The notes beneath the pieces are model-generated. The model had not been told where the DNA came from, searched no databases, and saw nothing but the letters and a program-made list of their open reading frames with translations. A stretch of DNA of 64,000 nt from Bin80 sp965220365 (GTDB lineage Bacteria; Bacteroidota; Rhodothermia; Rhodothermales; Bin80): assembly GCA_965220365.1 (NCBI GenBank), contig OZ244823.1, positions 806,001 to 870,000 of the forward strand. Reading direction: 5' to 3'. Of the stretch, positions 36,235 to 45,881 are shown one piece after another. Position 1 is the stretch's first letter. The number at the start of each line of letters is the position of its first letter. The position numbers were made by a program, and so were the translations under genes.

Positions 36235-39200
36235 ATGATTCTTCTTCATCTTGGTGTATGCAATGAGGAACTATTCCTGTGGGGCGAAGTGCCCCCTGTA
36301 GATCACAGTATGCCTGATGAGGAAGATTCAGCATCAGATCTTCCCTACGATGCAACAGCAAATGTACTGGTGAGTGCTGCTGCTGAGGGTGGTCTTCGCC
36401 TTCAAGTAAAAAGGGCTATTTCCCTGTATGTATGGCTGCCTACACGGGATGGCATCCCCCTACCTTCAAGCCCGCTCATTACAGATACTCCGCCTAAAGA
36501 TACAAAACCCATGTTGGCTTCCTGGCACATTACTGCTGTCGCTTTGTCCGCTGAGGAAGCATTTTATTTTCTGGCCGATTGTTATGGTAAAGAAATGCTC
36601 GCACCAGGCATAATCCTCGGTTCGGATATACGTTTCTTCAGAAGAGTATTACGTTTTACCAGTGCGCTGGTAACCCGAGAGCGGTTTTTGCCAGATGTCT
36701 GTGAACGGGATGGAGAGTTTCAGGCTGTATGGGAGCCTTTGTTTGTCGGCAATGACTCCGACAAGCTTGCTGCACTTGCCGAGGCGATGCCCCAGGTTTG
36801 CAGGGCATTAACTAACGAGAAGGAGACAGCCCCTGGAGAGCCATCTATTGCGGTTGTCTCAAAGGTCACGAATATGTTTCTTGACTACTTGGTACGCTTG
36901 TCCTGGATGGAAAAACGGCCGACAAGCACCCGCTCACGTAAGGGCAGAAAAAAAACATTTGCAAGTGTGCATGATCAGTGGATCCATGCCTTACGTACCT
37001 GGAATGGGGCCATGTCAGGTGAAACAGGAGAGTTGGAGTATTTGGCTGGACAGATCAAGGCTTGGCGGCGCTCAATCTCGGTTTCGACTGGTGCGCCGTT
37101 CCGTCTTACTTTCCGCCTTGAAGAGCCTGAAGAAGATGATACCACAGATCAATGGTATGTACGCTACCTGTTGAATGCTGCAGATGATCCAAGCCTGTTC
37201 ATTGAGGTGGCAGATGCCTGGGACCCAGGAAAGCAAACAAAATCAATTATAGCCAAGCGGCAGACAAATATTCAGGAATATCTCCTCACTTCCCTCGGAC
37301 ATGTCTCTAGTCTAGATCCAGTGCTTGCAGAAAGCTTGAAGCAGCCCCGTCCAGGCGGTGCCAGTCTTGATACCGCCGGTGCCTATACGTTTCTGACAGA
37401 AACCGCTTGGTTATTGCAGCAGGCAGGCTATAATGTACAACTCCCGGTATGGTGGTCTTCCTCCTCCGGTGCCCGAAACAAACTGTCAGTGCGTGCTTCT
37501 ATTTCATCTCCAGCGATGAAGACCGCCAGTGATCTTTCCCTTGAAAAGGTTGTCGAGTTTAACTGGAAGGTTGCCCTAGGAGATGAGAAACTCTCGCTTC
37601 AAGAACTGGAGACACTGGCTAGGATGAAAATGCCCCTCGTAAAAATTCGGGGGCAATGGGTACAGTTTGATGCCAAAGCAATCCAAGAAGCGATTGACTT
37701 CTGGAAGAAGAAAAGTAGTAACCAATCGATTACCGCCCGTGATGTCGTACATATGGCACTTGGCTTGGCCGAAACTCCAGAGATACTGCCCTTTGAAGGG
37801 GTAGAGGCTACGGGATGGGTTGGAGATCTGCTACAGTCCTTGGAGCACGGTGCAGAAATAGAAAAAATTCCGGTCCCGGATCAGTTTGAGGGGACGTTGC
37901 GGCCTTATCAGTCCCGCGGCTACGCATGGCTGGCATTTTTGCAGCGCTGGGGATTTGGTGCTTGTTTGGCCGATGATATGGGTTTGGGGAAAACTCCCCA
38001 AACCCTGGTTTTTATTCAGCATAGATGGGAAGCGAATGATAAGCGTCCAGTTCTCGTGGTATGCCCAACATCTGTGATGGGAAACTGGCAGAAAGAAGCC
38101 GCACACTTTACGCCATCCCTACCGGTCTTGATGCACCATGGTCCACGGCGTGTTAAAGAGCCAGAAGCGTTCCAGGAAGAAGCACTGAGACAGGCGATTG
38201 TGATTACCAGCTTCCCACTCCTATATCGTGATTTTGAGACATTGAGTCAGATCAATTGGGCAGCGGTCATTCTGGACGAAGCCCAGAACATCAAAAATCC
38301 CAAAACCAAACAGGCCAAAGCTGCCCGGGCGCTCCAGAGCGATTTTCGGGTTGCATTGACAGGTACGCCCGTTGAGAACAATGTTGGTGAGTTGTGGTCC
38401 ATTATGGAATTTTTGAATCCGGGCTTCCTTTACAGCCAGGCAAAATTCAAGCGCCGCTTTTTTGGCCCGATCCAGGTTGATCGCGACATGAACGCGGTTG
38501 AGCGTCTGAAAAAAATTACTGGACCATTTATCCTTCGCCGTCTCAAGACCGACAAGACCATTATTGACGATCTTCCTGAAAAGCAGGAAACGAACGTCTT
38601 CACTAATCTGACGAAGGAGCAGGGCTCACTCTATCGGGCCGTTGTTAAAGAAATATCGGACTCTCTTGAGGGTACGGATGATGGCATTAAGCGGAAAGGA
38701 CTCATCTTGGCTACTCTGATGAAACTCAAACAGATCTGTAATCATCCGGCGCAGTTTCTGCATGATAGTTCTGCAATTCCGGGGCGCTCCGGTAAATTAA
38801 CCCGCCTCGTAGAGATGCTTGAGGAAGTCTATGAAGTCGGAGATCGGGTACTCATCTTTACACAGTTCACGGAAATGGGAACTATGCTTCAGAGGCACTT
38901 GCAGGAGACCTTTGGGCGTGAGGCCCTGTTCCTGCATGGAGGTGTACCCAAGAATCAGCGTGACCGCATGGTTGAACGTTTTCAGGAAGATGAATACGGA
39001 CCACTCTTCTTTATATTATCCCTGAAAGCAGCAGGCACTGGCCTTAACCTTACCCGTGCTAACCATGTATTCCATTATGATCGGTGGTGGAATCCAGCGG
39101 TAGAAAATCAGGCGACAGACCGTGCCTTCCGCATTGGACAGACAAAGCATGTGCAGGTTTACAAGTTTGTGTGTACCGGGACCATTGAGGAGCAGATCAA

Positions 39201-39327
39201 CGAAATGATTGAACAAAAACAAGAGGTTGCAGATAGTATCGTTGGGACTGGGGAACAGTGGATTACCGAACTCTCTACACGCGATCTCAAAAAAATAATC
39301 CGCCTACAAAAAGGGGCGGTTAAATAA
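36235..39327 (+). CDS. SNF2-family helicase with DUF3670 N-terminus
   Basis: A 1030-residue Swi2/Snf2-type DNA translocase. The N-terminal half is the family's DUF3670-type region. The ATPase core starts near residue 550: Walker A DDMGLGKTPQ, DEAQ box LDEAQNIKNP, motif III LTGTPVENN, and motif VI DRAFRIGQTKHVQVY. The first ATG was used because an upstream in-frame TTG adds only two residues. The next gene encodes a SWIM zinc-finger protein 38 bases downstream. This pair is widespread and probably acts on DNA or nucleoprotein, but its physiological job is unclear. The adjacent defence operon runs on the opposite strand. Confidence 0.92.
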   Translation: MILLHLGVCNEELFLWGEVPPVDHSMPDEEDSASDLPYDATANVLVSAAAEGGLRLQVKRAISLYVWLPTRDGIPLPSSPLITDTPPKDTKPMLASWHITAVALSAEEAFYFLADCYGKEMLAPGIILGSDIRFFRRVLRFTSALVTRERFLPDVCERDGEFQAVWEPLFVGNDSDKLAALAEAMPQVCRALTNEKETAPGEPSIAVVSKVTNMFLDYLVRLSWMEKRPTSTRSRKGRKKTFASVHDQWIHALRTWNGAMSGETGELEYLAGQIKAWRRSISVSTGAPFRLTFRLEEPEEDDTTDQWYVRYLLNAADDPSLFIEVADAWDPGKQTKSIIAKRQTNIQEYLLTSLGHVSSLDPVLAESLKQPRPGGASLDTAGAYTFLTETAWLLQQAGYNVQLPVWWSSSSGARNKLSVRASISSPAMKTASDLSLEKVVEFNWKVALGDEKLSLQELETLARMKMPLVKIRGQWVQFDAKAIQEAIDFWKKKSSNQSITARDVVHMALGLAETPEILPFEGVEATGWVGDLLQSLEHGAEIEKIPVPDQFEGTLRPYQSRGYAWLAFLQRWGFGACLADDMGLGKTPQTLVFIQHRWEANDKRPVLVVCPTSVMGNWQKEAAHFTPSLPVLMHHGPRRVKEPEAFQEEALRQAIVITSFPLLYRDFETLSQINWAAVILDEAQNIKNPKTKQAKAARALQSDFRVALTGTPVENNVGELWSIMEFLNPGFLYSQAKFKRRFFGPIQVDRDMNAVERLKKITGPFILRRLKTDKTIIDDLPEKQETNVFTNLTKEQGSLYRAVVKEISDSLEGTDDGIKRKGLILATLMKLKQICNHPAQFLHDSSAIPGRSGKLTRLVEMLEEVYEVGDRVLIFTQFTEMGTMLQRHLQETFGREALFLHGGVPKNQRDRMVERFQEDEYGPLFFILSLKAAGTGLNLTRANHVFHYDRWWNPAVENQATDRAFRIGQTKHVQVYKFVCTGTIEEQINEMIEQKQEVADSIVGTGEQWITELSTRDLKKIIRLQKGAVK

Positions 39328-39365
39328 CGATCAGCGTATGAAAAATCAATCAGGCTATATGAAGC

Positions 39366-40229
39366 ATGCCCCGCTATTATGACAGTTATTATTTCCCACC
39401 TTCGCAGCCGCTTACAGTAAAAGGTGGTATCAAGGCGCAGTCAAAACGGGGCCGGTTCGGACAGACTTGGTGGGGGCGCCGCTGGATTGATACGCTTGAA
39501 AGCTTCTCTATTGGAGCCCGCCTAGGGCGCGGAAAATCCTATGCTCGCAGCGGGCAGGTGCTGTTCATCGATATTGAGAAGGGGGAGGTGCATTCTGCGG
39601 TTCAGGGCTCCCGTAGAACGCCGTATGGTCTCGAGATTAAACTAAGGATCTACAAGCGTAAAGACTGGAAGAAATTGGCAGAATCTTTGCGGCAGCAGCC
39701 TTTCTATGTTGCACGGCTTTTGTCTGGCGAGATCCCGGAGGATTTTGAGCGCATTATGAAAGAGCATGGGATGCCGCTTTTGCCTGAACCTTGGAACGAT
39801 CTCGAGATGGATTGCGCCTGTCCAGATTGGTCGAATCCATGCAAGCATATAGCAGCAGTCATTTATTTGTTGGCGGAGGAATTTGACCGGGACCCATTTC
39901 TGCTTTTTGAACTGCGCGGAATCACCCGCGAAGAGTTCCTCTTCGATATCACGGGAACTGTGGTAGAGGCTAAGAAAGATGCAGATGAAATGGAAGAAAC
40001 TACCCAGGCATCTAGCCCGCTCACACCGGATGGCCATTTTTGGGAGGAGGGGCCGTTACCTGATGATCTCTACGGGGTAGTTCGCACCCCACCTGCACCG
40101 GCGGCGCTTCCGAAACGCTTGGGCAAATTTCCCTTCTGGCGTGCGGAGGAAGCATTGTCAGATGTACTTGAGCCTCTGTACAGGAAGGCATCACTGCGTG
40201 GGGCAAAGGTTTTTCAGGGTGAGGAATGA
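39366..40229 (+). CDS. SWIM zinc-finger protein
   Basis: A 287-residue soluble protein. The SWIM motif CxCx6CxH is visible as CACPDWSNPCKH near residue 156-167. The N-terminal region (FGQTWWGRRWIDTLESF) is characteristic of proteins encoded next to SNF2/HepA helicases. SWIM domains bind DNA or proteins through zinc. It forms a two-gene operon with the upstream helicase. The C-terminal Pro/Glu-rich tail is variable. Confidence 0.9.
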   Translation: MPRYYDSYYFPPSQPLTVKGGIKAQSKRGRFGQTWWGRRWIDTLESFSIGARLGRGKSYARSGQVLFIDIEKGEVHSAVQGSRRTPYGLEIKLRIYKRKDWKKLAESLRQQPFYVARLLSGEIPEDFERIMKEHGMPLLPEPWNDLEMDCACPDWSNPCKHIAAVIYLLAEEFDRDPFLLFELRGITREEFLFDITGTVVEAKKDADEMEETTQASSPLTPDGHFWEEGPLPDDLYGVVRTPPAPAALPKRLGKFPFWRAEEALSDVLEPLYRKASLRGAKVFQGEE

Positions 40230-40346
40230 ATTTATGTGCTAATACAGATACCTCCCCTTTGCGTTTGAACTATGGGCTTGCATCTATGACATGGAGTTGG
40301 GTAAAAACACTGATGTCATCCAGCGGAGAAGCCCGAAACGGCAGAA

Positions 40347-42200
40347 TTATTTGATAAGATTCGGGATACAGTTGCTACTGGACACTTCTTCAATGGGCAC
40401 GAAATAGTCCCAGAAATCATTCGTCAAATTTCTTCTTATTTCGGGCAGGTCTCGCTTGAGGTATGTCCAGAATTCTTCCTTTTTGGCCCATTCTGAACAG
40501 TTCTGGATCGGTCTGGTGTCGAGATACAAAACATCCTTGACGAATTTCGCGATAAGGGCAAGTTGGTCTAGGAAGGAATCATCAACCCCCTGATTTTTCC
40601 AGACTCTTCGGTAGTCCAGCACCCTATTTCTGTTTCGACTGAGAGCATTGGCCACAGAAAGTGTATATGCAACAATGTTAGCCCTGTATCCACTTCGATC
40701 GCGATACCAATATTGTTTTGAGACCATTCGCTCAGTTTCCTTGAATACGATGGCGCGGGCGATGACCCTTTGATAGTAGTTCTCATCAAACCGCTCCGGG
40801 GAATTTTCCCAGGCTTCGTCGATTCTCTCCATGTACTGGATGAAATTCTTTTGTGCTCCCAAGTTCACCCAAAACGGTTCTTCATCCCAAACATTCTCAA
40901 ACTTGGCCAGATCAGTCTTGGTAAATCTTTTAGGATATTCCGCCTTGAATCGTTTCTTTTCTCCCGGGGTTATTCCAGATTGTGCGTCTGCATATTGTCC
41001 ACGGGCGCGTTCGTAGAACCATTTAGTCTCCCTAAATTGGCCTTCAATGGCGGGGACCCATATCTGGCGAGAAAATTTTTCCATCTGAACATGGAATGAA
41101 TGATTTGATCGGAGGTCTGGAATGCTCACTTTATTTTGGGTATTCGCATATTTAGCAATATTATGCACCACCTCCGTGCCGCGATTGTCACTTATTTCAG
41201 AGAGTTTCATCTGGACGAAAACTCTCGACAAGTTTGGTGCATTTTTTAATTGAGATACATGATACAATGAGGCTGTCGTCTGCCCACCATTCACGATCTG
41301 GAGATCTTGGATATAGGTAATCTGGCTTCCATCTTCATTGAGTTTAATATCCCGTGCAGTGGCGGTTATACCATTATTGTAGGCAAAAAAATTGTAGGGT
41401 TCATTGATCAGAGTATTGCGGATACCTTTGTTTACATTGCCACGTGCCTGCAGGAAGCAACGAACATTCTGCTCTAGGAGGCGGGCCCCGAATTCTTCAT
41501 ACAAGCCCGCCAGAATTTCCCCGGAAATTACAACGAGATAGGTACGAAAAACATTGGCTCCCACATGTGCTCTGAGACATGGTAACCCTTGTTGGAACAT
41601 GTTTTTGATGTCTACATCAAGGGGCTCCTGCCCGCCGCGTGAACAGTACCGCCGGTGCAATCGTGATATGTCCCAGATGGAATAGACTGCTTTGACACCG
41701 CTTAAATCCTGCGTGTCAATCACCTTGCTGTAGGTACTGAGATTCCGTTCTGAGGATAAGATAAAGTTGACACGTAGAATCCGATCTTTACGATCATAGA
41801 TTGCGCGAGCTAACCGATATTCAGGTGTTGTTTCATCAAGACACTGGTAGAGTTGTTTATTCTTAGCAGTCAGGAAAAATCGGCGACATTTTCCGAATGC
41901 ACTTTCATAGTCTCTCTTATTAAGTGATCCTAGAACTACTCTATTTTCGAAATCCGCAAGGTGCAAATCCAAGGTGGTTTCATCTTCATTAAAATAAAAT
42001 CCATCCACCTTGACACCTCCCTTCCTGCCGTTGTCTCTGTAATAATAGCAGTGTTCAAATCCTTCAATAGCACCAGTCTCTTTCAGTTCTGCTGAGACTT
42101 TTTCAAGAAAGGTGCTGTGTTGATAGTTGTTCTGGGTTTCTGCATCAATCTGCAATTGCCGATGGAAATCGTTAAAAAACTCTTCAAGTGTTAATTGCAT
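40347..42200 (-). CDS. AIPR-family abortive-infection protein
   Basis: A 617-residue protein of the AIPR (abortive infection phage resistance) family. Recognisable are the NNGITATARDI motif followed by IVNGGQTTASLYH, the two hallmark segments of AIPR, at about 270-310. The family is linked to phage defence, and the biochemical role is not established. It is the last gene of the minus-strand defence operon and overlaps the DUF4420 gene by 10 bases. In Mza-type systems an AIPR protein occurs with MutL-like, Z1 and DUF4420 proteins, as here. Confidence 0.87.
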   Translation of the reverse strand: MQLTLEEFFNDFHRQLQIDAETQNNYQHSTFLEKVSAELKETGAIEGFEHCYYYRDNGRKGGVKVDGFYFNEDETTLDLHLADFENRVVLGSLNKRDYESAFGKCRRFFLTAKNKQLYQCLDETTPEYRLARAIYDRKDRILRVNFILSSERNLSTYSKVIDTQDLSGVKAVYSIWDISRLHRRYCSRGGQEPLDVDIKNMFQQGLPCLRAHVGANVFRTYLVVISGEILAGLYEEFGARLLEQNVRCFLQARGNVNKGIRNTLINEPYNFFAYNNGITATARDIKLNEDGSQITYIQDLQIVNGGQTTASLYHVSQLKNAPNLSRVFVQMKLSEISDNRGTEVVHNIAKYANTQNKVSIPDLRSNHSFHVQMEKFSRQIWVPAIEGQFRETKWFYERARGQYADAQSGITPGEKKRFKAEYPKRFTKTDLAKFENVWDEEPFWVNLGAQKNFIQYMERIDEAWENSPERFDENYYQRVIARAIVFKETERMVSKQYWYRDRSGYRANIVAYTLSVANALSRNRNRVLDYRRVWKNQGVDDSFLDQLALIAKFVKDVLYLDTRPIQNCSEWAKKEEFWTYLKRDLPEIRRNLTNDFWDYFVPIEEVSSSNCIPNLIK

Positions 42201-43171
42201 TTATTCGTGTTCCAAATTGTTTCAAGAGGGCAGATGAAAGGCTCTGCGGCATCAATCTGCAGCTGGTATTTCACGTTTTGAATACCATTAGGTATTTGGG
42301 ATCGGATAATTCGGGGAAATCCATCAGTAACTCCGTACACGCATGTTTCTGTGATTTGCATTGAGGGATTGTCGTAATGATGGAGTTCTGCGTAACCAAC
42401 CTCGGCAAGTTTGGTCTGGTATTCGTCAAGTACCGAGCTTCCTGTCAGATCAGTTTCAATCCTTTGGACCATTTCATTAAGAGAGATAGATGAAAGAAGC
42501 TCAGAACTCTCAATGATTCGACTCGTAGTTAAATACAGCTTTTCAGCTGGACTCTCTAACTGGTTTTCGGAGGCGATATTGACAAGATTAGGTCCTTTGT
42601 TCGAAAGAGTTTTGACCTCTACAGCCGTGTTTCTAAATACGAAATCTTGGTTTCCACCCTTGGGTCCAATCCAGGCACTCAATGCCTCGTTATGATCCAA
42701 GAGATGAGTATAGAGTGATCGAAGAAAATGCAGTTCTGCAAAAAGTCCTCGGACTTCCCATGGAGATAGCAGTTGTGGTTTTTCCCCTGCAAGAAATCGC
42801 TGCCATCGTTTCAAATGATTCAGAGCAATCGTCAGGGCAGTTCTCGAATTTGAAGCACTGCTGATATTTCGTGTCAGTGGTTTACAGAGTGCATGAAACA
42901 AGTCAAGGTCGGCATGATTGGTCAGCGTGAGAACCAGAGTTTGTTCCCGCTTGCCAGAACGTTGACGAAGATCAACACGAATACCACGAATGTTCAGGTT
43001 TGCATTGAAGAAAGCTTTCTGATGATCTCCTTCAAGCTCTGCGATTAGAAGGCAATTTCCGTACATATCTTTGCCCCAATAGACAGGAACCAATCCACAA
43101 GAATCTACTGGACGGACATTATAATCTATATCCGGTTGTACGATTTTGTCCCAAGGGGTGGAGTGAGTCAT
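42191..43171 (-). CDS. DUF4420 PD-(D/E)XK nuclease-fold protein
   Basis: A 326-residue protein. The centre shows a restriction-endonuclease-like core: WEVRGLFAELHFLRSLY (with a Glu), WIGPKGGNQDFVFRNTAVEVKT (Asp and Glu-Val-Lys, the D-ExK pattern). The start MTHSTPWDKI was chosen because it lies 13 bases after the Z1 stop; an upstream start would overlap by 50 bases. It is part of the defence operon, presumably supplying DNA cleavage. Cleavage specificity is unknown. Confidence 0.85.
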   Translation of the reverse strand: MTHSTPWDKIVQPDIDYNVRPVDSCGLVPVYWGKDMYGNCLLIAELEGDHQKAFFNANLNIRGIRVDLRQRSGKREQTLVLTLTNHADLDLFHALCKPLTRNISSASNSRTALTIALNHLKRWQRFLAGEKPQLLSPWEVRGLFAELHFLRSLYTHLLDHNEALSAWIGPKGGNQDFVFRNTAVEVKTLSNKGPNLVNIASENQLESPAEKLYLTTSRIIESSELLSSISLNEMVQRIETDLTGSSVLDEYQTKLAEVGYAELHHYDNPSMQITETCVYGVTDGFPRIIRSQIPNGIQNVKYQLQIDAAEPFICPLETIWNTNKCN

Positions 43172-43184
43172 AGATTCGGTTAGT

Positions 43185-45881
43185 TTAGTCCTCGTCAATA
43201 CCAAGGGAGCTTTCTTCTGGGCCGTGGAAGGCAAATAATTCTTGTTGGATATAAATCGGGTTTGCTACGATTTCAACCTTAGTGGTGTAATTGTCGGGCG
43301 GGAAGCTCATGCCAATTGTCGGAATACGGTGGTTTTCGAGTGACAGGCCGGTTTCTCCCGTTAAGACATGGATCATGAGTAGTGGACGCTTCCGAACTTT
43401 TCGATAGTATCTGTCGCTAAGACTTTTCAGTCGCTGATCTGCATTTGCAAGCTTTTCTGCCTTTTGCACTTGTTTCTTGGACAAGCCAAGTCCTTCGTCG
43501 CCCCGACTTGCAACTCTATGACCACGGAGAACCCATTTATCATCCTTAATCTGACCATCAGATGCTCTTTCCTGTGCCCCGAGTCTCAGCGGTTCATCTC
43601 TCTCCCCCCGGCTACTGATAGAAACCAGAACAACATCACATGTTTGATAATCGTCGGATTTTTTCCTTAGATATTTGATGATACCTTCTTTTCGATACTC
43701 GAGAGCTTTATGCGTGGTGAATTGTGTCAAAAACTTCTCAACCCGTTCTGTAGGTACATGACGTACGATCCATCCTTTGCTGGTCTCTTGCCCCGGTCTC
43801 TTTGCGCGTTGGAGGTTTTCATCTCCCCAAGTATCAATGATGAGTTCTTCATTTCTCGAATTCACGGAAGCGTCCAAGGATAGAATTGGAAATTCCTGAA
43901 GTCGGTCACCGTAATTATGTTGTAGATGGATTTTTTTACCACCTTGCATTTTTCCGCGTGAAGTGACCAGAAGCTGATCAGGATGTGACCTTACATATAA
44001 CCCGAAATCTCTGGGAGTTTTATCCCTCAACCTCATTTCCCGAACTTGAGCGACCAGTCCCAGCGCAGCATTGGCTATGTAAGAGTACCAGGAAATTGCA
44101 TCCGTAGAGAGGTGAATTCGGCAAAGATCCTCGTAGCCAACGCGGTATCCGAACCATCTTCCCATCTGCATCAGTGTGTCATACATACGAGTACTTCGAT
44201 AGGTATAGCTCACACACAATCCTTCAATGGTGAGTCCACGTGACAGACTCAGTCCTCCAATGGCAATAGCTGTCAGGCCGTTTCCATTAGATTCGTATTT
44301 TCTGTAGTCCAGTTTTTGGTCAGATTTGCTGTTGATCAAAAACAAGCGAACGCTGGTGACTGCGTCATAAAGTGTGGTTTTGATTTCTTCCCAGGAGAGA
44401 TTGCAATGGGAATATGCCTCTTTGTGAGCATCCTTCAACTCTTTCATGTAGTCGTCGTGAGGAACATTAATCGGATCTGGCATTGCGTAATTTGCTGCGA
44501 CTGCATTTGTTAGCTTCCTCAGATATAGACCGACGAGGTCATAAATGTTTTTCTGAACTTTCACAAATCTTGATACGTTGATCATCATGGAGCAATGATG
44601 TGCTTCATACCCTCGCAGATTTCGAATAGCTCTTGCGATTATGAACTCATTTACAGCTTTACATAGACTGTCAGGTAACTCAGAGATTTCATCATTTTTC
44701 TTGTGGCTGAGAGGAAGCACATCTTCACAGTCAGTGATCGGAACAGTAATCTGATTGCGAGAGCTTCCAAGGTCATCAGGGCTCCCTTTGAGAAATACTT
44801 TCTCTGGACCGAAGTAGCTGGTTGGGGGGGCTAAGCAGTAGATGAAATCGCGAGGGAATAAATCATCAGGATCATCTGGTTTAATGAAGATGTTCGCAAA
44901 TGGTGTTGCAGTGTATCCAACGAAGCTGGACTTTGCGAAAAGATTCAAGATTTTTCGAATCAGTTGATTAGTCTTGGTGGGGTCATGATCGGGATTGTTC
45001 GTGTTGATTGAAGCATGATCTGCTTCATCATCTATTAACAGCATTGGGACGGTTTCGATTTGCTCTCCCCCCTGAGCGTTCATATCCTTTAGCCAACCAT
45101 GGAGGGAGTTCAGCACACTCACATTTTTTTTGATGACCAGTATAATCGGCTTGCTGAAGTCGTTCAATTTCCCTCCGATTTGCTTGGCAATTTGTTTGTT
45201 GAAGTCATCACTGACCGTTGTGAGTGTCATCGGGTGAGGAAATTCAGAGATAATTTCTTCATTACTTTGTCCCACACCGATTGGCTTTTTTGTCTCGGAA
45301 TGCAGCCCTACAAATCCTTCGTCAATACGCTGTTGTGTTTGACTACGGAGTACATTCTGTATTCCTGCGATCACGATGATAAATTTGTACCCTGCGTCTG
45401 CAGCTCGTGAAATCAGGGCAAGATAGTTCGCCGTTTTACCAGACTGAACATCACCAATTACAAGGCCCCGTCTGTCCCAAGTGCCATTAGCAACTGGATT
45501 CTGCAACAACCCGAGGATTGTTCTGCTGACATTGCGAAGTGACTGGCGCATCCTTTCTGACCATTCTGCCGAGGTCAGGTATTTGAAGTAGGCATTTGTA
45601 TAGGTCCATTTAATATCTGCACGGTTTCGGGTCCACTCAGAGTCATGATTAGTGTCTGGTCGAATTAAGGAAACTCCAGCTTCCATTTTTGTGGTGATTG
45701 CTGTCAGTGCCCTTTCGATAATGGGATTCAAATTTCCTTCAAATGGGAATGCCCTGACAAGCAGTTCTGCGGTGGTTCGTGCCTCAGTGCGTGACGGTAT
45801 TGATGACACAAAATGGTGATTCAAGGCAACGATTAATGAATTCACAATGTCCTGTTCTAATTGCAACCTGTGTGACATCAT
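43185..45881 (-). CDS. Z1-domain superfamily II ATPase/helicase
   Basis: An 898-residue protein. The Walker A motif VIGDVQSGKTANYLAL is at about 142-157 and motif II LLIDDEADHAS is near 265-275. SFVGYTATPFANIF (motif III-like) follows, then the Z1 domain, with conserved GLSLSRGLTIEGL and MQMGRWFGYR near 560-605. Z1 proteins are helicase-like enzymes found with GHKL ATPases and nucleases in restriction-type operons. The start MMSHRLQ was chosen because its ATG shares ATGA with the upstream stop, indicating coupling. It is the motor of the defence operon. Confidence 0.9.
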   Translation of the reverse strand: MMSHRLQLEQDIVNSLIVALNHHFVSSIPSRTEARTTAELLVRAFPFEGNLNPIIERALTAITTKMEAGVSLIRPDTNHDSEWTRNRADIKWTYTNAYFKYLTSAEWSERMRQSLRNVSRTILGLLQNPVANGTWDRRGLVIGDVQSGKTANYLALISRAADAGYKFIIVIAGIQNVLRSQTQQRIDEGFVGLHSETKKPIGVGQSNEEIISEFPHPMTLTTVSDDFNKQIAKQIGGKLNDFSKPIILVIKKNVSVLNSLHGWLKDMNAQGGEQIETVPMLLIDDEADHASINTNNPDHDPTKTNQLIRKILNLFAKSSFVGYTATPFANIFIKPDDPDDLFPRDFIYCLAPPTSYFGPEKVFLKGSPDDLGSSRNQITVPITDCEDVLPLSHKKNDEISELPDSLCKAVNEFIIARAIRNLRGYEAHHCSMMINVSRFVKVQKNIYDLVGLYLRKLTNAVAANYAMPDPINVPHDDYMKELKDAHKEAYSHCNLSWEEIKTTLYDAVTSVRLFLINSKSDQKLDYRKYESNGNGLTAIAIGGLSLSRGLTIEGLCVSYTYRSTRMYDTLMQMGRWFGYRVGYEDLCRIHLSTDAISWYSYIANAALGLVAQVREMRLRDKTPRDFGLYVRSHPDQLLVTSRGKMQGGKKIHLQHNYGDRLQEFPILSLDASVNSRNEELIIDTWGDENLQRAKRPGQETSKGWIVRHVPTERVEKFLTQFTTHKALEYRKEGIIKYLRKKSDDYQTCDVVLVSISSRGERDEPLRLGAQERASDGQIKDDKWVLRGHRVASRGDEGLGLSKKQVQKAEKLANADQRLKSLSDRYYRKVRKRPLLMIHVLTGETGLSLENHRIPTIGMSFPPDNYTTKVEIVANPIYIQQELFAFHGPEESSLGIDED

